NCBI GenBank assembly: GCA_001579985.1
Contig: LRSR01009474.1
Coordinates: forward strand, 1 to 36,685
Length of the DNA: 36,685 nucleotides
Direction of reading: 5' to 3'
Source of the DNA: Hypsibius dujardini
Lineage: Eukaryota > Tardigrada > Eutardigrada > Parachela > Hypsibiidae
Positions 9,351 through 23,681 of this stretch are shown in pieces (the first letter of the stretch is position 1; each line of letters begins with the position of its first letter). Both the position numbers and the translations under genes were made by a program. The notes under the pieces are model-generated. The model was not told where the DNA came from and did no database searches. It worked only from the letters and a program-made list of their open reading frames with translations.

Positions 9351-10886
9351 TAGGCTGGAGTGTTTTCGAAATACATCATTTACTCGATACTATGTAAAAC
9401 AGTTTGTTACAGTGGTTTAATATACCCTTCAGAATGTGCAGCAAATATATACTGACGTGTGGTCCCCAGAGATCACGAGGAGCCCGTCAAGTCCCGGCGC
9501 CGGGCAATCTCACAAATGGAAGTTTAACGACACTATCAGCGACATCAATCTGTTCCACAATCCCCATCCATATATCCCACACCGCGCATGACAATATACC
9601 CACTTCCATCTGCAAGCAAGTAAAGGGAGAGAAGGAAGTCACTCAAATTTTAATCAACCTGTCTCATGCAGTGCGGCACCCATGTGGACCCCTAATCTCC
9701 GTAACGAGCATCTAATGAGCTCCCGTTTCCAACTCGCACACATTCTGTCTCCTTTGCTCTCTTTTCGGGAAGTAGTATATGCTCATGTTATTTGTGTGTG
9801 CCTCTTTGCAAAGCCCTGTCTGCCGATGAATAATTGAACTGTTTGCGGTGACATAAACAGATGTCCCTTTTCGGGTAGTTTTTGCTCCAATGCTATTTTG
9901 AACCGCCGCGTGTTTATAGAATAATTTGTAAGGAATTAAAAGACAAAAATAATTTTAAACCAAGGAATATTACTGAAAATCAGTAAACGCTAATTAGATT
10001 AATTTCTATTTTTATTTCGGAATAACAACAAAGTGGCTCCAAGAATATATCTCTGAACGCAAAATATGGAATAACAAACCATGAAGGAAATATGGAATAA
10101 CAAACCCCTAAGGGTTCGCAAAAATATCTGTTTGAGTATTTCAACCTAATTTTCGTCAGTATTAATTAATTATTAAACAGCTTGTTTCAAAGAGGCTGCC
10201 ACCTCTAACCTTAGTCATTTGGGAAAATAAAAATAATTAACCAGTTGTTATTTTAATTTTCTAACACTTCAAGTGAATCTTCTTCTTCCTTGTATGATTC
10301 AGCAGGTAAAACAACATTTTATAATAAATATTACATATTTTAGTGTCAAGTTTTGGAATAGTTTTTGCTGCCTTCAATCCCATATCAAAGCGTTGAATTA
10401 ACTAAGTTGCGAGCTAGAAGCTTACCGACGTCATCCTTTTGCATTTCCAAAAACTTGGGCGTTAATAAAATTACAAAATGCAAAGGTCTGCGTCCCTCGA
10501 ACCTAGACAGACAACCACAGACAATCACAGTTTTTACGTGGCTTGTCTTGCCCCGCAGTGATTTGGCTTCATCAGTAAGGGACAATTGAAGCTCAATAAT
10601 CTACTCTCATTTCTCCACCATATCTCCCCCCCCCGACCTCTAATCAGTGGCCAGGGACTTTGCAAACCAACACAGCTCAAGTTTTGTAAAAGACACTCTA
10701 ATTTCTAATTGATAAGCTCACGTTCCCCACTATACAATATGTAGTGATAACTTTGCCGCGCTTTGCCGCACTTTTGGAGAGTTTGATTGACAGCAGAGGG
10801 TGTTGTTTGTGCAGAACACCGTGCAAAGATTTGGTTTCCATTGCGGCCGGGGACTGATTGCGGTGGTGTTTGAGATTTTCGCAGAC
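9351..10886. other. spacer; no gene recognised
   Basis: A slightly GC-richer part (9440-9720) is open in one frame but has no support. A 27-bp direct duplication (ATATGGAATAACAAACC at 10064 and 10090) and a C-run near 10627 are the only patterns seen. Confidence 0.35.
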
Positions 10887-11321
10887 ATGTTTCTCTTTCT
10901 CGCATCGAACGGGCCTATCATCACACTTTACCTAGTCGCGCAAGCAAGCTGTCAGGTGTACAGCCGACGAAGGAGTCCTTACGCGGAGGAGGAGAATGGA
11001 GAAGATAAGGTTTCCGCATTTACCGCTGATTATACAGTCCTGTGTCGACGTGTGGCTAGGCAAATAAAATATCACAAAACAGTATGCTGCTCGGTATGGA
11101 AACTGTGTATAGCCGCTCTACCGTCTGCGTATAAACAATACTGTGCGATGTGCGGGATGTATGTCGAAATAATCCTGGCCAAAACAAAGGTGGCTCACTC
11201 AATGTACTCTAAGTACAACCAGGTACTTCCTTACATTTTGCAAGTTCTCTTTCGCTATCAAATAACTAATACGATGAACAGTAGAATGTTCAGCTTTCGA
11301 TTTATTACTATATCACTGTAA
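10887..11321 (+). CDS. uncertain open frame, possible secreted small protein
   Basis: 144 codons from the ATG at 10887, which sits two bases after an acceptor-like TTTTCGCAG. The N-terminus (MFLFLASNGPIITLYLVAQA) is hydrophobic and could act as a signal peptide. The middle part is cysteine-rich (VCCSVWKLC, YCAMCGM). The frame would run on through an AT-rich tail, which makes it more likely that a donor site (for example AACCAG|GTACTT near 11220) cuts it short, or that the frame is accidental. No domain was recognised. I list it because the frame is longer than expected by chance in this composition, but I would not rely on it. Confidence 0.15.
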   Translation: MFLFLASNGPIITLYLVAQASCQVYSRRRSPYAEEENGEDKVSAFTADYTVLCRRVARQIKYHKTVCCSVWKLCIAALPSAYKQYCAMCGMYVEIILAKTKVAHSMYSKYNQVLPYILQVLFRYQITNTMNSRMFSFRFITISL

Positions 11322-11403
11322 ATTGCTTCCATGTATGTAGCACATATAGCGTCTAAATGCGAATGCGAATACCGTAATTATAATCTGCCACTTAAGATGC
11401 TCG

Positions 11404-11450
11404 TACATACATACATACATACATACATACATACATACATACATACATAC
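11404..11450. repeat. (TACA)n microsatellite, nearly 12 units
   Basis: Perfect TACATACA run of 47 bases. Confidence 0.95.
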
Positions 11451-12746
11451 GTATATAATTTGCGTTTAATTCTGAAATATTTGCTGCTGAAAAGAATTTC
11501 CAACAAGACTTACTCTGCACAGATCGATTACTCTTTCGTGGAAAGTTGGTGGTATCCTGCAGCTCGTGAGGTACTTCCGGCATATTGACTCGTAGTATTT
11601 GCAGATTCATTAAATTTATAGAGTGATAATTCACTGCATTCACTGCACTTGTAGCCGTCGTGAGGGCAACCCTTTTAATTCCAAAACCTTACCTGCCATT
11701 TATGAAAATACAGTTCAATATAATGTGAAAAGTTTTACATTATATTGCTCTACATTTTAACAATCTGGTTACATTTGGGTTAGACTGTTTTGTATTTTGT
11801 TAATGAATAAAAAGATTCGCCATGCGTCTTAACGGCCACAAGTATTCAGCACTCATTTGTAGGGAATCTGACGCACTGCTCCTAAAAAATACACATCGCA
11901 AGTCACTGGAAAGATTAAAGTACCGTAACGTAATTAATTCCAATTGAAAGATAGAATGATTAGTTTACCGATTCGGCGACCCTGTCGACCTTGTAAGATG
12001 CTGTTTTTTCCACTAGTAAATCTTGTTACTACCGAACAACTGGGGAGGAGACGCCATTTGAAGAATGTGCTTTAGCTGACCTAAAATCTCGTGATCGAAA
12101 TTCCATAACCGATGGCAAATTTCTCATGAAAATATAGGGGAAATGGGTATGACACCAACCACCGGACACCCACAAAAACAAGTCACTGTATAATTCACGC
12201 CCATGAAAAGGGTGTATTTTTCATTTCGTCACACACCTGTAGAGATTCCAGAAGAGAGGACCACGCAAGCTGTGTCACCTCTCATCCCCTTTCTCGCTCT
12301 CTCACTCATTTTTCTTTCATTCCACCCCGAATGGACTGAGAATAACACACACCGGACTAGAGGGTGATGAATAAATAATAATCGTAGCACAAAATCACCT
12401 CCGAATATTATTGATAAGCGCTGGTGTGTACTGAAAATGCACAGCAAAGTTAAGAGGGAGACATAGCCAGACAGAGGGAGTAATCAGGTGTCCTACAGCA
12501 ACCGGATGACTTAAATTATCCTTAAGCCAATTAAAGCTGGTGAACAGATTTGAAGCGCGCGCGGCCGTAATCTGTCGCCGTTGTCTGTCTGTCGCGGACG
12601 CAGATACGCGCACTCTCGCTCTTAATTAACTGTCGCTTCACAAGAGTGGTAAGGGGTCTGTAATTATCGTTTGACGTCTTCCTCCTTTTGCCTGATGTCC
12701 AGCCGGCTGTTGAAGGCCAACCTCAAACATGTCTTTTCTTGGACTT
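11451..12746. other. spacer; no gene recognised
   Basis: Mixed composition with a pyrimidine-rich CTCTC stretch at 12285-12320. No supported exon. Confidence 0.35.
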
Positions 12747-13305
12747 AGACATCCTTTTTTGACTGCAAACATTTCTAGAATTATATTTTTTTTAAATATA
12801 GGTATGTTAAAAAAATTAAAACATAATTAAGTTATCATTCATGATAATAAAAACTCTGGTAATATAAAGAGAAATGCAGATGAGCAAGTTGAGGTTTTTT
12901 GAAGTGTTTGTTCAAACAAACCAATCAATGCACATTTTTTACCAAAAAAGTCCTGGAATTATATTTTTCTAAAATATATTTAGAAAAAAATTGAAAGTCA
13001 TTAAAGATATTGAAAGCTTATGGTATTATATTAAAAAACACGTATGATCAAATTGAAACGTTTTTATACAATAGATGAACTTCAGGGATTTCCTTTCCTG
13101 ACATCGCAAGACGGGTGCAAGTTTTTACAGAAAGCTCTTCTAGAATTATATTTCTCTACAAAATAGATATGTATGAAAAATTACGTAATAATTTAAAATC
13201 GTTCGCGATATTTAAAACAAAATATACTTATGGCCAAACTGAAGTGTTTTTATGCAATGACGCTCAACTTCAAGGACTTGCTTTCCTAGCCTCCCAAGAC
13301 AAACG
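12747..13305. repeat. degenerate tandem repeat, unit about 180 bp, three copies
   Basis: TTCTAGAATTATATTT-type motifs recur at 12773, 12951 and 13138. Each is followed by an A/T-rich segment, then a GAAGTGTTT or GAAACGTTTTTATACAAT segment, then ACTTCA.GGA.TT.CTTTCCT and a CAAGAC end. The period is 178-187 bp. It looks like a short satellite-type array upstream of the zinc-finger gene. Confidence 0.6.
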
Positions 13306-14165
13306 TCGGTCGGCGGCACTAAAGGGTCTCACCCCCTTTTTTCTCACCGCTCTCTCATCATTTCCTATCAGACGTGGTGAAGTACCAGCTCGCGCCCTCA
13401 TCAAATACGGTAATAAGAATGCAAACAAAAATACATCCAACGCGTTTAAAGTGACGCTAGACTCTCGTGAAAATCGCATTGGACGGACACGCTTTCGCTT
13501 TGACTTGAGTGGGTCCCCTGGGAGTATGAGCGCGCGGGTTTCCACTAATAGACAGCAAAGAGAAATGATTATGGAAGCGAGTAGCGGCTGCTTTTCTCCC
13601 TCTATGTACATATATGTGTGTGTGGTGTATCGTTTCCGTTCGGCAAACGGCTTTCAATTTAAAAAGTGCACCGTCTGAGAGATAATGTTTACGGACTACT
13701 GGAGAGAGGAGAGTGAGAAGAGACTTCCATATCCGGCCGGCGGATGTTGCCGAGAAATGGGATAATTTGTCGCGAGGGAATTTTGATGTGCACGCAGTGA
13801 AAAGAGAGAAGGATTTGCTTAATTGATTCCCTCTCAGAATTGGTTGGTTGACTGTTCTGTTACGTGTGTGGTGGGTGATTATGCGCGTGAGGGCCGTCAT
13901 CCTGTCATGTTGCGCGGGGGGATCAGTGAGATCAGTGCGCGCGCGCGCGGCTCAATCGGCGAGCTCAAATCGACAAGCCTCTCCAGATTGGACACATTGC
14001 GTGATATATCGTGTCTGTGGTAATATACATGCTGTGTCTGTCTGCGTCACTGGTGACCACAGTCGGCTGCAATGAGTGTACTTTAGCACCCGGATTCCGG
14101 AACTCAGTCCAGCAACAATAAAATTATATTATCTCTGTCGCATATTACTTATGTAACACATTACA
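13306..14165. other. GC-richer spacer with alternating CG tract
   Basis: Overlapping open frames occur on both strands, so none is trusted. TGCGCGCGCGCGCG at 13936-13949 is an alternating purine-pyrimidine run able to adopt Z-DNA. Confidence 0.4.
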
Positions 14166-14291
14166 TTGAAATTATGTAATATATATATTATTACACTATA
14201 TACATTACTATATGCTATATATATTATATTGAAATTAAATAATATATAAGTTGTTACACTATATACATCACTATTTTATTTATATATTATT
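14166..14291. repeat. two-copy AT-rich tandem repeat, period 63 bp
   Basis: TTGAAATTA begins at 14166 and 14229. Both copies continue into TAATATATA, TTACACTATATACAT.ACTAT and a TATATATTAT end. Confidence 0.7.
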
Positions 14292-14384
14292 ATATATGTA
14301 TTATTATGCTAGAGTTATTTATTTTATTATGTATGTTATTATATAAAAAATAGATTGTATGCTTTAGATATCTTAGCCTTATCA

Positions 14385-14424
14385 GGACTTAGAAGGATTG
14401 AGAAGGACTGAGAAGGACTGAGAA
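14385..14424. repeat. 10-bp minisatellite, four units
   Basis: GGACTTAGAA, GGATTGAGAA, GGACTGAGAA and GGACTGAGAA follow head to tail. Confidence 0.9.
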
Positions 14425-15216
14425 GCTTCAATCAGAATTCACATGCCAATGTTTTTATATCTCAATGGCTTGGCATATATGTGTTTGACACGAAGATGTA
14501 ATTACTGGCAGAAGCATTCAATGACCAATTTGTTTTAAATTTAATTCGTCTCGGTGGGAGTCATATTTTTCGTAACTAATCTAACTCCATTGACTCTTTG
14601 TAAGAATCTACTAATGGCTCTTGTAATTTAATTTAAATTTTGTTTTTACCTGCAACAATTAAATGAAAAATCACATTTTGATGACTGTAATTTCCAAATT
14701 TACTGTAAAAAAATGCTGTTAGCCATAATAATGGAAGGGACATTGTGAGATAAAGTGTTTATTTCATGTGCCAGTTTAAAGTTACTGCAGAAAAGCTGCA
14801 TAATTGCGATAGAACTGAATTGCGTTTCCAATTGAAATATCCTGGTAAAGTACGTAAAAAAACTGCTGAACTTTTGAAGCGGTCCATTTCCAGCTAAATG
14901 GTGTTCATATTCCGCGTTTGCAAACAACATATTGCAGGTTAGACATTGCCTTCTAATTACCTTAATCAATTCTTTATTTTTCGAACAACCCCCCTTTAAG
15001 ATACATAATTATGCCAAAAATAAAGATTTTTTTAAACGCGGCATGTAAATAGCTGGCATTGTGATTGGCGCATCCGCACGTGCATAGCTAGCTCTCATTG
15101 CGGCTCGACGTCAGCTTTGACCGGTGGGAGACGGACGGACAGACAGGCGGTGGTTGGAAATCACAGGCTGGACAAAGTGTTCTGTGCCCAGTCCCCGGGG
15201 TCCCTACACCAGCGTG
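14425..15216. other. upstream region of the zinc-finger gene
   Basis: No exon recognised. Composition shifts to GC-rich after about 15060, which may mark the start of a promoter region. Confidence 0.35.
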
Positions 15217-15223
15217 TATAAAG
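15217..15223 (+). promoter_or_regulatory. possible TATA box (TATAAAG)
   Basis: TATAAAG in a GC-rich context, 633 bases before the ATG of the Gfi1/Senseless gene. A start site about 30 bases on would leave room for a 5' leader. Position only; no clear initiator was seen. Confidence 0.25.
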
Positions 15224-15719
15224 CCAGCCAATTCCGCAGAAGCATGTGTGCCACCCACCCACCAGATTGGAGGGCGCTGTCTCTTCCCTCGCTCACATCT
15301 CCGTCATCCAGACGAAAGGGAAGGGATGGACAACGTACAGACGCGACCTCCTCTGTCTCTCCTTTAAAATGGTCATGTTATGTATGCCCAGCACGTACAC
15401 ACATACACGTAGAGTATATACACACAGACCCCCAAATCACACAAGGCATTAGAGTGATTTAAAGCAAAAGCAAAAGTTCAAAGACGGAACAAGGCAAACG
15501 GCAAGCACAGCGCCCTCCGACCGTCCGTCTCTCTTTCTTAAACACGCATTTGTCCAGTTTGTCAACCACAGATTACGCTTTTCCCACCGTCTCCTACGTA
15601 CACTGTTTATCCATCCCCGCAACAGCGGCAGCAGCAGTAGTCAGAAGAATTCGATCGATTCCCCTGATTTGAACATTCCGAGCGACCGGCCGCGCTCACA
15701 TTTTCCGGTGACCTTTACA

Positions 15720-15729
15720 CTTTTTTCAG
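15720..15729 (+). promoter_or_regulatory. acceptor-like site in the 5' leader (CTTTTTTCAG)
   Basis: A strong polypyrimidine-AG site 120 bases before the ATG with no obvious partner donor. It could end a 5'-UTR intron or receive a spliced leader. Confidence 0.3.
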
Positions 15730-15849
15730 GCACAATTATTTTTCTCTTCTTTCAATCTCCATATGCTCTCAAATTAATTTACCCTTCCCTTGTGAGGAAT
15801 CTGAGTTATAGTTTCCGTATTCAAAGTAAACTTTCCATCATCTCGGAGA

Positions 15850-19425
<3,576 letters not shown>

Positions 19426-22400
19426 TCGCGACAGATCTTCCCGTCGTCCCGTCTGACGAACAGACGAAATTTGCGGCGGAATTATATACTATTACTCTCT
19501 CTCTCGTATATAACGCAAACATAAAGAGATTTCTCTTATCAGTCCAAAGAGCGGGTCACGCGAACCTGTCGGTTTCCCTTTCTCAAATTGTAGTCGCCGT
19601 GATGTGTTCTCAATTCTGCTGACGCAATAGAAAGAGTTTTACGGATGTGCCGGTCACTCTGTTTGAGACGTCACATTTCCAGCCCTGTCCTGCATGAGGA
19701 GAATCTTCCGTTTCAGATTTTAAAGATACTATATCGATATACGGACGTCCGGCTTTCGTCACTCTGCATCTGTCCTTTAATGGCACTACTATTAATCTAC
19801 TTTGTAGTACTGGAAAGAGAAAGATACACGTATACGTATAGACATATACAATATACACATGACTGTGAAAGCAAAAAAAGGTCAACGAGCTCCACAACAA
19901 CTTTTGTTTATTGTTACATGGGTTTTAATCCCGGAAAGGTATAGAAGATGAAATTTTGCGTAAGAATAGAATCGGGGGAAAAACTTCCGTTTCTCGTCGA
20001 TTCGATTCACCTGGATTTGCATAAAAGTAAAAAAATATGACATTGCCATAGGTAAATGCTCTTACTGCAATAATGCTTCTAAGCTTTTTTATATTATTCA
20101 TTTATTTCAACTTGAGCAGACAACCTCATCGGAGGGCTGCTTCTGTCTACCCGATTTACATCTCTTTACAACTTATGAAAATTCATCGTGCGTTAATTGA
20201 TTAGGGTAGATCTAGAGAGTCTAAAATAAGACATGACATTAATCACAATGTCATCTTTCCTTTCTTCTTCATTTGAAACTTTATTAGTGCGGCAGTACTT
20301 GCGGAGAATGTCAAAGATTGAAAACTGAACATTTAAACGTCAATGTTTTGCCAATTGAATATTAAATAATAAGCAAGGACTAGGGTAAGCATATTCCGAT
20401 ATTATTGTCTCCTCACGATTTCGGGCATAAAATTAACGTTTGTGTAGATTTTTTTAGCGGAACATTACTAAATAGCTATAAAGCTATTACACGTATTTCT
20501 ATCTTTGGTCCAGTCTAGGAAGACCGGAGTACCGTTTCTGAGTTAAAGTATTTCTTAATATAAATAATCGACGCTTAATATACAAAAAATCGAAGAACTG
20601 TTTCGCCATTTTATGGATATTCTCCAATTAAAAGCAAGCGAGGGAATATTATTTGGCGAAAGGGGGTGATAAAACTGATCCTCTGCACTGTCAGAATTTA
20701 TTTGAGTGGAAATCACTTAGGCAAATCCTGGAGTGATCCCCCAACCCGGCCGTCCCTGCCGTGCGCGGTCAGGCACATCCTATGATATACATATACTGGC
20801 GTAACGTTACGGGCACAAGTGATAGTCGTCCCAAGCGGCAAATCGTCCAATTTCCGTACGAGACGCAGGAAAGGAGAGCAGTAACAAATTACCACACAAC
20901 CCACTGAACAAACACAGACACACACAGCGCACGCTCCATTTTAAAATCTCACAATGAAAAGAGAAGAGGGGAAAGAAGGAAGGGAGCACAGCAACAAATA
21001 CAAGCAGACAGTTTTAATTCACTTCGTCCGGCCGGGCCGCTCACTTCTTACTCAACCCTATCCCTATACTCCTCTTACTCTTCCAACAACGCGTGGTTCC
21101 GCTGTTTGTTTTCCACTTGAGCACGCAATTTCTCATCCATTAGAGCTATGACCGAAAATTTGGGATGAGAGAAAAACACTGGCAAATCGGGGAGATCATA
21201 TTGCGCAGCTTATCACCTTCTCTCGCAGAACAAACAGTTGCTCGAAATTGTCTGCCTATATTCAACATTTGCTTACATGATGGTGCAACAGTGCGCAGAG
21301 CGGACGAAAATCATTTGCCCAAATAAAGAACTCTTCTGACGTGGTGGCAGTTTAGTAATTAATTAGTTGCTCAATTGCTACTCAATTTTAGCTGCAAAAA
21401 TTCAGAAAAAAGATTCGCTGGGTTGAACTCCTTGCTCCTTAACATAATTTTTTAGGAAATTTATTTTACTTTCAATAAAAGCAATATTGAATATCGGTGT
21501 TGAAATTTGCTTTAATTTCTATGGCAGAATACAGTAGAAAGAATAAGAATATTTTGCAGGATTTTGTCCGTTTATCAAACGACATTTGATGTTTAGCTTT
21601 ATTTATTATTTTTCATTTTTTGCGGTCTTGTTTTCCCGGTACTCAATATTCGCAAAAGTTTGTGCGTGGCAAATATTTTTCAGAGTGTAAGTTTCTTATT
21701 ATGTGTGGAGTCTTACTGTTTACATGTATTTGTTTAAATTTTAAATTAGCTAAATATTATATATATAGACGACTAATGCCATTCCTACCTAGGGGGTCCC
21801 TTCGTTGCTTGTATACGTGTATGCTTGCAGTTCATATGCCGATTCAGCGGAAATGTTCAAGTTAAAGTCTATAATTATAGCTGCCCTTTAATTAGTCGAC
21901 ATCAAGTGGCGATTAGCAATAGTCGAGGAAGGAGGAATCTCTCGCTACAAATCTGTTCGCTGGTTTAATTGGCTTATGGGTTGGTCAGCCATCCGGTCGT
22001 CCATATATGATAGAGACATGGGGAGGCAGTACTGGTGACTTCTGGTCAGTGTCGAGGGTCTGCATCTATTTACAGTGAACAGCGAAACAAGCTGTGTGCT
22101 ATTCACTCTCTGATCTTTTATTCCAACGAATTAGTTGGTAGTGAGAGGAGTTTAAAGGCAGGAAGTATATTGATTTGTTCGGGAACACTGGGCGACAATG
22201 TTATGGACAGTTTAGTCAATTAACCTTCTTCCTTCTTCCATTGACACGTTGGGAATCAAAACAGAGTCTGCAGTGGGAGACAGGTGTTTGTAGAAAAAAT
22301 GTATGAGTTGTGTTGGTTACAGGGAGGCCGGTACAAAACAGAACGACGTCGGGACGGATTGACATCTGGCATAACCACAAAGAATTGACTTGAAACTATA

Positions 22401-23407
22401 CGGAGTATGGACCAAAATTCGGCGGATTCTTGATACTTTGTGTTCTCTACGAATTCCGACATTAATAGATTCTTCCTGTAAAATCAACCGGGACAATAAT
22501 GCAGCAAACAGGTCGGAACGATCCTTGATCAAGACTAATGACTCAGCAACTTCTAAAAATTAAAAACATTTATTTTCTGAACAGCTTTTCTATAACCTCC
22601 TTCATAAATCAATTGTGGCTAGGTATTTCGACAATGCCAGACGTGCCCTCGAGTATCAACGATGTAGCTACAACGTCGCCCCCTATCGGGCGAAATCGTT
22701 TCCACTCAGTCAGTATATGGATGGACTCTATAGCTTACTGCTTCCGATTGAGATACTGGGTCCTGTTGAAAATAAGTTTTTATTAGTTAGGAAATGCTGG
22801 TTCAAAGGAAAGTTATTGCTTGTTTCAAACTCCGACCTAAAGGTTTTATAAAACCATTTCTTTCCTCCCAGAATTAGACATCGACTCTCCAACAATGTTA
22901 TGCAATCATACAAATAAAAAACCTGTTTACTATTGCATAGAAAGTCCCATACTAATCCTAGTACAGAAGTAGTAATACAGTAAGGTGAAAGAAACGAAAG
23001 CAAATTGTGCGACATTACTGTAAATATTGCTGCTTATTCAAGTTAAGTTAAAAAGAATTCTTTATTTACATAGATCGAAATAACAAACGAAAGTTAGTCC
23101 CCGTATGCTCTATACAGTAAAATTAAGAATCGTCACGCAAAAATTCTCAGAAATATTTGTGGCACCTGCTGCAGAGTAGCACAATCTGCTAGTTTCTCGG
23201 ACTTGTGCCCTATATGCTTCGCTTTTAGCCGAAGGAGCCACAGGTGCCATTTGGTATATTCTTCTCCGCATAATCTTTTCTAGCGATTAACAACCGTCAG
23301 TTCTAGGTATATTGCAAATGTCCCATTGTCTTCGAGTGCGACCTTGAGCCTCTTGTAAGAAAACTAGGAATTGTTGCGAGTCACATCAAGTGTGTGTTCT
23401 CTGTATG
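19426..23407. other. 4-kb spacer; no gene recognised
   Basis: The first part presumably contains the sens 3' UTR. Small frames occur on both strands without start, splice or domain support. A 9-bp inverted pair, TGGCACCTG and CAGGTGCCA, lies near 23160 and 23243. Confidence 0.4.
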
Positions 23408-23414
23408 TATAAAC
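23408..23414 (+). promoter_or_regulatory. possible TATA box (TATAAAC)
   Basis: It lies 274 bases upstream of the ATG of the polyprotein gene and is followed by a GA-rich stretch (23430-23455). Confidence 0.25.
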
Positions 23415-23605
23415 GCATATCGACAGCTGGGAGAGAGAAAAAGAGAGAGAAAGCTGACCACTGACCAGCCTCTCCATACTTCATCTTAATTTCAGAAAGA
23501 GAGCAAGTTGCAAGTCACCCGAAACCGAAATTCTTCAGTCATTTCTTTATAGAACTTTTCGTGAGCATTACTCCGTAAATCTTACGACCTTTTTGCCGAC
23601 TTTTC

Positions 23606-23626
23606 CGTTTTTAGTTTTTTTTTCAG
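23606..23626 (+). promoter_or_regulatory. strong acceptor-like site before the first coding exon
   Basis: A run of T residues ending TTTTTTTCAG lies 55 bases before the ATG at 23682. It would start the first coding exon at 23627, either after a 5'-UTR intron or by spliced-leader addition. Confidence 0.5.
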
Positions 23627-23681
23627 AGTGCATTGCTGGGTTTGTTTTGCAATTGTTTACCTATCATCACCGCAGCGGAGG

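Noticed and set aside
11404-11450. Regular repeats that might suggest a CRISPR array.
   Set aside because: Simple TACA microsatellite without spacers, in eukaryotic DNA.
13115-13678. 187-codon open frame on the plus strand, overlapping a 113-codon minus-strand frame (13270-13611) with a signal-peptide-like start.
   Set aside because: Both strands are open because this patch is G+C-richer. The plus frame begins inside the tandem repeat, no domain is visible and there is no splice support.
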